DNA from: Sulfurimicrobium sp964384915
Lineage (GTDB): Bacteria; Pseudomonadota; Gammaproteobacteria; Burkholderiales; Sulfuricellaceae
Reading direction: 5' to 3'
Length of the DNA: 64,000 nt
Assembly (NCBI GenBank): GCA_964384915.1
Contig: CAYLMA010000001.1
Location: 207,415 to 271,414 of the forward strand
Part shown: piece after piece, positions 60,981 through 64,000 of the stretch
How positions within the stretch are numbered: position 1 is the stretch's first letter
How the letters are laid out: each line of letters opens with the position of its first letter
Translations under genes and position numbers: made by a program
Notes under the pieces: generated by a model
Databases searched by the model: none
The model's input: only the letters and a program-made list of their open reading frames with translations
Told to the model about the DNA's origin: nothing

Positions 60981-62168
60981 ATGGACCCGATCAGCAACCC
61001 GTTTTCTCCCGGTGCGGGCGCGCCACCACCCGAGCTGGTTGGGCGTGACCCGCTGCTCGAACAGGCGCGCATCCTTCTGGGGCGTGTAAAGCAGAAGCGC
61101 CCGGAAAAGAGCCTGCTGCTGACAGGATTGCGCGGCGTGGGCAAGACCGTGCTGCTGAATGAAATCGAGCGCATGGCGAAGGCCGCCGGCTATCAAACGA
61201 TCCTGCTGGAAGCGCATGAGGAAAAACCACTGGGCGAACTCATCTATCCGGCGCTGCGCAGCCTGCTTTACGAGCTGGACCGGGCGGCCGGGGCGGGCAA
61301 CAAGGTGAAACGCGGGCTGGCGGTGCTGCGCAGTTTTATCGGTGGCATCAAGTTGACGGTGGGCGATGTGGCAGTGGGGCTGGACATCGAGCCGGCCAAA
61401 GGCACGGCCGACAGCGGCGATCTGGAAATCGACCTGCCGAACCTGTTCGCGGCCATTGCCGAGGCGGCGGAAGAGCGCCACACCGCCGTTGCCATTTTGG
61501 TGGACGAAATCCAGTATCTGAGCCAGAAGGAGCTGGGCGCCCTGATCATGGCCATGCACAGGATGCAGCAGAAACAATTGCCCCTGGTACTGCTCGCTGC
61601 CGGTTTGCCGGTTCTGCCCGGCATGGCGGGGGAGTCGAAGTCGTATGCCGAGCGGCTGTTCAATTTCCCGGATATCGGTGCCCTGTCGGAAGAGGATACG
61701 ATCAAGGCGCTGCGCGACCCTGCTCACGAAGCCGGTATCGAGTTTCGGGATGATGCGCTAAGGGAAGTGTTTCGCCTGACGCATGGCCACCCCTACTTCC
61801 TGCAAGAGTGGGGATACCAGGCATGGAATATGGCAGCGGCGAGCCCCATCACCTTGCAGATCGTAAGGGATGCGACCGCGGAGGTGATTCGGCGGCTGGA
61901 CAGGAATTTCTTCCGGGTGCGCTTTGACCGGCTGACGCCCGGAGAAAAAAACTTCCTCCGCGCAATGGCGTACCTCGGCCCCGGCAGCCAGCGCACGGGG
62001 GATATTGCCGCGGCGCTGGGCACATCCGTGAAGGGCATCGGCCCGGTGCGCTCCAAACTCATCAAGAAGGGAATGATTTACAGCCCGGCGCATGGCGACA
62101 TGGCTTTTACCGTACCGCTATTTGACGAATTCATGCTCCGTGCGATTCCTCAATTTACGCCCGGATGA
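60981..62168 (+). CDS. AAA+ ATP-binding protein, unknown role
   Basis: 395 residues from ATG 60981. Walker A GLRGVGKT at about 49-56 and a Walker B-like VAILVDEIQYL near 169-179, with a C-terminal winged-helix-like segment (LGTSVKGIGPVRSKLIKKGMIY). This is the single-chain ORC/Cdc6-like AAA family widely scattered in bacteria; its partner is usually unclear. GC content is like the hyp genes, so it may have been present before the cassette. Between the cassette and hypE. Confidence 0.8.
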   Translation: MDPISNPFSPGAGAPPPELVGRDPLLEQARILLGRVKQKRPEKSLLLTGLRGVGKTVLLNEIERMAKAAGYQTILLEAHEEKPLGELIYPALRSLLYELDRAAGAGNKVKRGLAVLRSFIGGIKLTVGDVAVGLDIEPAKGTADSGDLEIDLPNLFAAIAEAAEERHTAVAILVDEIQYLSQKELGALIMAMHRMQQKQLPLVLLAAGLPVLPGMAGESKSYAERLFNFPDIGALSEEDTIKALRDPAHEAGIEFRDDALREVFRLTHGHPYFLQEWGYQAWNMAAASPITLQIVRDATAEVIRRLDRNFFRVRFDRLTPGEKNFLRAMAYLGPGSQRTGDIAAALGTSVKGIGPVRSKLIKKGMIYSPAHGDMAFTVPLFDEFMLRAIPQFTPG

Positions 62169-62213
62169 AGGTCAATCGCGGTATTTAATGGCCATCTCTA
62201 TTAAGGTAATCAA

Positions 62214-63263
62214 ATGACCAAAATTCGCAGACGCTACATTCGTTCGCTGGGCATCGAGCACGGCCGGGTGGACATGACGCACGGCAGCGGTGGGCGCGCC
62301 ATGGCGCAAATGGTGGAGGAGCTCTTTCTCGCTGCTTTCGATAACGAGTTTTTGCGCCAGCTCAACGACCAGGCCAGCTTCAGCGTTCCGGCCGGACGCA
62401 TGGTGATGGCCACGGACAGCCACGTGGTGACGCCGCTGTTCTTCCCCGGCGGCGACATCGGCTCGCTTTCCGTGCACGGCACCATCAACGATGTCGCCAT
62501 GTCGGGCGCGAAGCCGCTCTATCTCTCCGCCGGGTTCATCCTGGAAGAAGGCTTCCCCCTGGCCGACTTGAAGCGCATCGTCGATTCCATGGCCGCAGCG
62601 TCCCGCGAAGCGGGCGTGCCCATCGTCACCGGCGACACCAAGGTGGTCGAACGCGGCAAGGCGGACGGCGTATTTATCAATACCACCGGCATCGGCATTG
62701 TGCCGGAGGGTATCCACATCAGCGGCGAACTGGCAAAGCCGGGCGACCGGATTCTGCTGAGCGGCTTCATGGGAGACCATGGCGTGGCGGTCATGTCGCA
62801 GCGAGAGAATCTCAAATTCAGCTCGGCCATCCTCTCCGATACGGCCGCCCTGCATGAACTGGTTGCGGCCATGGTGGCGGCGGTGCCCGGGATTCACTGC
62901 CTGCGCGACCCGACCCGCGGCGGGGTCGCCACCACGCTCAACGAACTGGCGCGGCAATCCGGCGTGGGCATGCTCATCCGGGAAAAATCCCTGCCGGTGC
63001 GCGAAGCGGTCAGCGCGACCTGCGAATACCTCGGCCTGGACCCGCTTTATGTCGCCAACGAAGGCAAGCTGGTGGCCATCTGCAGCGCACAGGATGCGCC
63101 GCTATTGCTGGAAACCATGAAAAATCACCCCCTGGGCCGCGACGCCGCCATCATCGGCGAGGTGCTTGCGGACAGCCACCACTTCGTGCAGATGGAAACG
63201 TCCTTCGGCGGCAAACGCATCGTGGACTGGCTGAGCGGTGAGCAATTGCCGCGAATTTGTTGA
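62214..63263 (+). CDS. hypE: Hydrogenase maturation protein HypE
   Basis: 349-residue PurM-like HypE: DMTHGSGGRAMAQMVEELF at the start, TDSHVVTPLFFPGGDIG, GDTKVVERG, DPTRGGVATTLNELA and the required C-terminal PRIC with the carbamoyl-accepting Cys last. It forms the cyanide ligand from the thiocarbamate delivered by HypF. It would usually follow hypD directly. Confidence 0.96.
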   Translation: MTKIRRRYIRSLGIEHGRVDMTHGSGGRAMAQMVEELFLAAFDNEFLRQLNDQASFSVPAGRMVMATDSHVVTPLFFPGGDIGSLSVHGTINDVAMSGAKPLYLSAGFILEEGFPLADLKRIVDSMAAASREAGVPIVTGDTKVVERGKADGVFINTTGIGIVPEGIHISGELAKPGDRILLSGFMGDHGVAVMSQRENLKFSSAILSDTAALHELVAAMVAAVPGIHCLRDPTRGGVATTLNELARQSGVGMLIREKSLPVREAVSATCEYLGLDPLYVANEGKLVAICSAQDAPLLLETMKNHPLGRDAAIIGEVLADSHHFVQMETSFGGKRIVDWLSGEQLPRIC

Positions 63264-63439
63264 AGCCGCGAAAAAAACCGGGCCGCAAAGGGCAAACAGG
63301 AGCGAGAAGGCCTCTAAAATGCAGCACAAGCTGACATTCTCGTTCGGCCATGAACGGGAACTCAGTCACAGGCGATCATGCAGCGTATGAAAATGATAGG
63401 TCCCGTATCCAACCGGCCGGCATAACGGAGAAAATTTTC

Positions 63440-63808
63440 ATGTCCAGATTCTCGTTTATAGATATCTCAGCAGATGACCCTCAGCGGGCAATCAAGTTCT
63501 ACCGTGACGTTTTTGGGTGGACCATCGAAAAATGGGAAGGCCCGATGGATTACTGGTTGATCAGGACAGGAGATCCAGCCGAAGCAGGAATGGATGCCGG
63601 CCTCGCTCAGCGCGAGGAAGCATCACAGTCAATGACGCCCGTAATCGACGTGCCTTCCGTGAATGAGTTCGCGGAACGCGTGGCCGCCGGCGGAGGGGCG
63701 ATCATTCGGCCGAGGATGAGCATCCCTGGCGTAGGATATCTGGTCACTTGCAAGGACACTGAGGGCAATACCTTCTCGCTCATGCAAAACGATGAGTCCG
63801 CAAAGTGA
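63440..63808 (+). CDS. VOC-family (glyoxalase-like) protein
   Basis: 122 residues from ATG 63440 preceded by GGAG. RFSFIDISADDPQRAIKFYRDVFGWTIEKW, MTPVIDVPSVNEFAERV and GVGYLVTCKDTEGNTFSLMQND show the paired beta-alpha-beta-beta-beta modules of vicinal-oxygen-chelate proteins. Activity unknown; it seems unrelated to the hydrogenase. Confidence 0.88.
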   Translation: MSRFSFIDISADDPQRAIKFYRDVFGWTIEKWEGPMDYWLIRTGDPAEAGMDAGLAQREEASQSMTPVIDVPSVNEFAERVAAGGGAIIRPRMSIPGVGYLVTCKDTEGNTFSLMQNDESAK

Positions 63809-63943
63809 TCCCGTCCGCCACTGCATTGGGGTAAGCCGGGCACATCCGCACAAAACGAATATCAGCCTCGCACCCCTTGCGGTGAAACCCGGCGCGCGTC
63901 AAGGTAGTTGTCGCCTCATTCATGCAGCCAACGGCTGAATATT

Positions 63944-64000
63944 GTTATGGTGGACCCCTGCGTCAAGACAATAATCAGTCGAGTTTAAGAGGGTAACCTT
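63944..64000 (+). mobile_element. Possible left end of an insertion sequence, cut by the window
   Basis: The last ~57 bases (GTGGACCCCTGCGTCAAG ... AGTTTAAGAGGGTAACC) resemble the terminal repeat and leader just before a transposase start in some IS3-type elements, with GAGGG as ribosome-binding site. No transposase codons are visible before the end, so this is tentative. Confidence 0.25.

Overview
The window reads as a continuous chromosomal segment of a GC-rich betaproteobacterium. Support for this comes from the order lpxC-dciA-M23-secA, zapB/zapA-6S RNA-5-FCL, lolB-ispE-tRNA-Gln-prs-rplY-pth-ychF and a coaD-ferredoxin pair. A sulfur- or iron-oxidising member of the Nitrosomonadales (Sulfuricella/Thiobacillus/Gallionella type) is my best guess, inferred from gene order and style only.

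Region 1 (1-45.6 kb) is mostly housekeeping: phospholipid acyltransferase, ApaH, NfeD/SPFH pair, RbgA-type GTPase with a Sui1-like factor, an Atm1-type ABC exporter, a NorE/NorF-like COX3/COX4 pair, Rep helicase, a c5-type cytochrome, LpxC, SecA, MogA, a heptosyltransferase, a BtuB-like receptor under a complete cobalamin riboswitch, ZapB/ZapA/6S RNA/5-FCL, FtsY, paired M16 peptidases, RsmD, CoaD, a ferredoxin, a dynamin-like GTPase, MutM, a Gld-type ABC system, a TPR lipoprotein, LolB, IspE, tRNA-Gln(UUG), Prs, L25, Pth, RsuA and YchF. Several clear intrinsic terminators separate the units.

Region 2 (45.7-63.3 kb) is a membrane-bound [NiFe] hydrogenase locus of the Isp type: maturation protease, Tat-exported small subunit, Isp1 (cytochrome b-like), Isp2 (HdrD-like Fe-S protein), large subunit, nickel permease, then hypA, hypB, hypF, hypC, hypD and hypE. 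Electrons from H2 would pass from the periplasmic SL dimer through Isp1/Isp2. The locus carries repeats: a tandemly duplicated isp1-isp2 junction with a palindromic element inside one copy, a 7-bp tandem repeat inside hypF, and an in-frame palindromic insertion inside hypD.

The most interesting stretch is 57.65-60.95 kb. It splits hypD from hypE, has visibly lower GC than its neighbours, and holds a 27-codon ORF with a consensus ribosome-binding site, a small hairpin, a radical SAM protein with a PqqD-like N-terminal segment and a degenerate SPASM-like tail, an overlapping MFS exporter, and a remnant of an IS630-type transposase. I read it as a candidate horizontally acquired RiPP (ribosomally made, modified peptide) cassette. 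Next to it an AAA+ ATPase gene is preceded by three heptamers spaced exactly 10 bp apart. The window ends with a VOC protein and what may be the edge of an insertion sequence.
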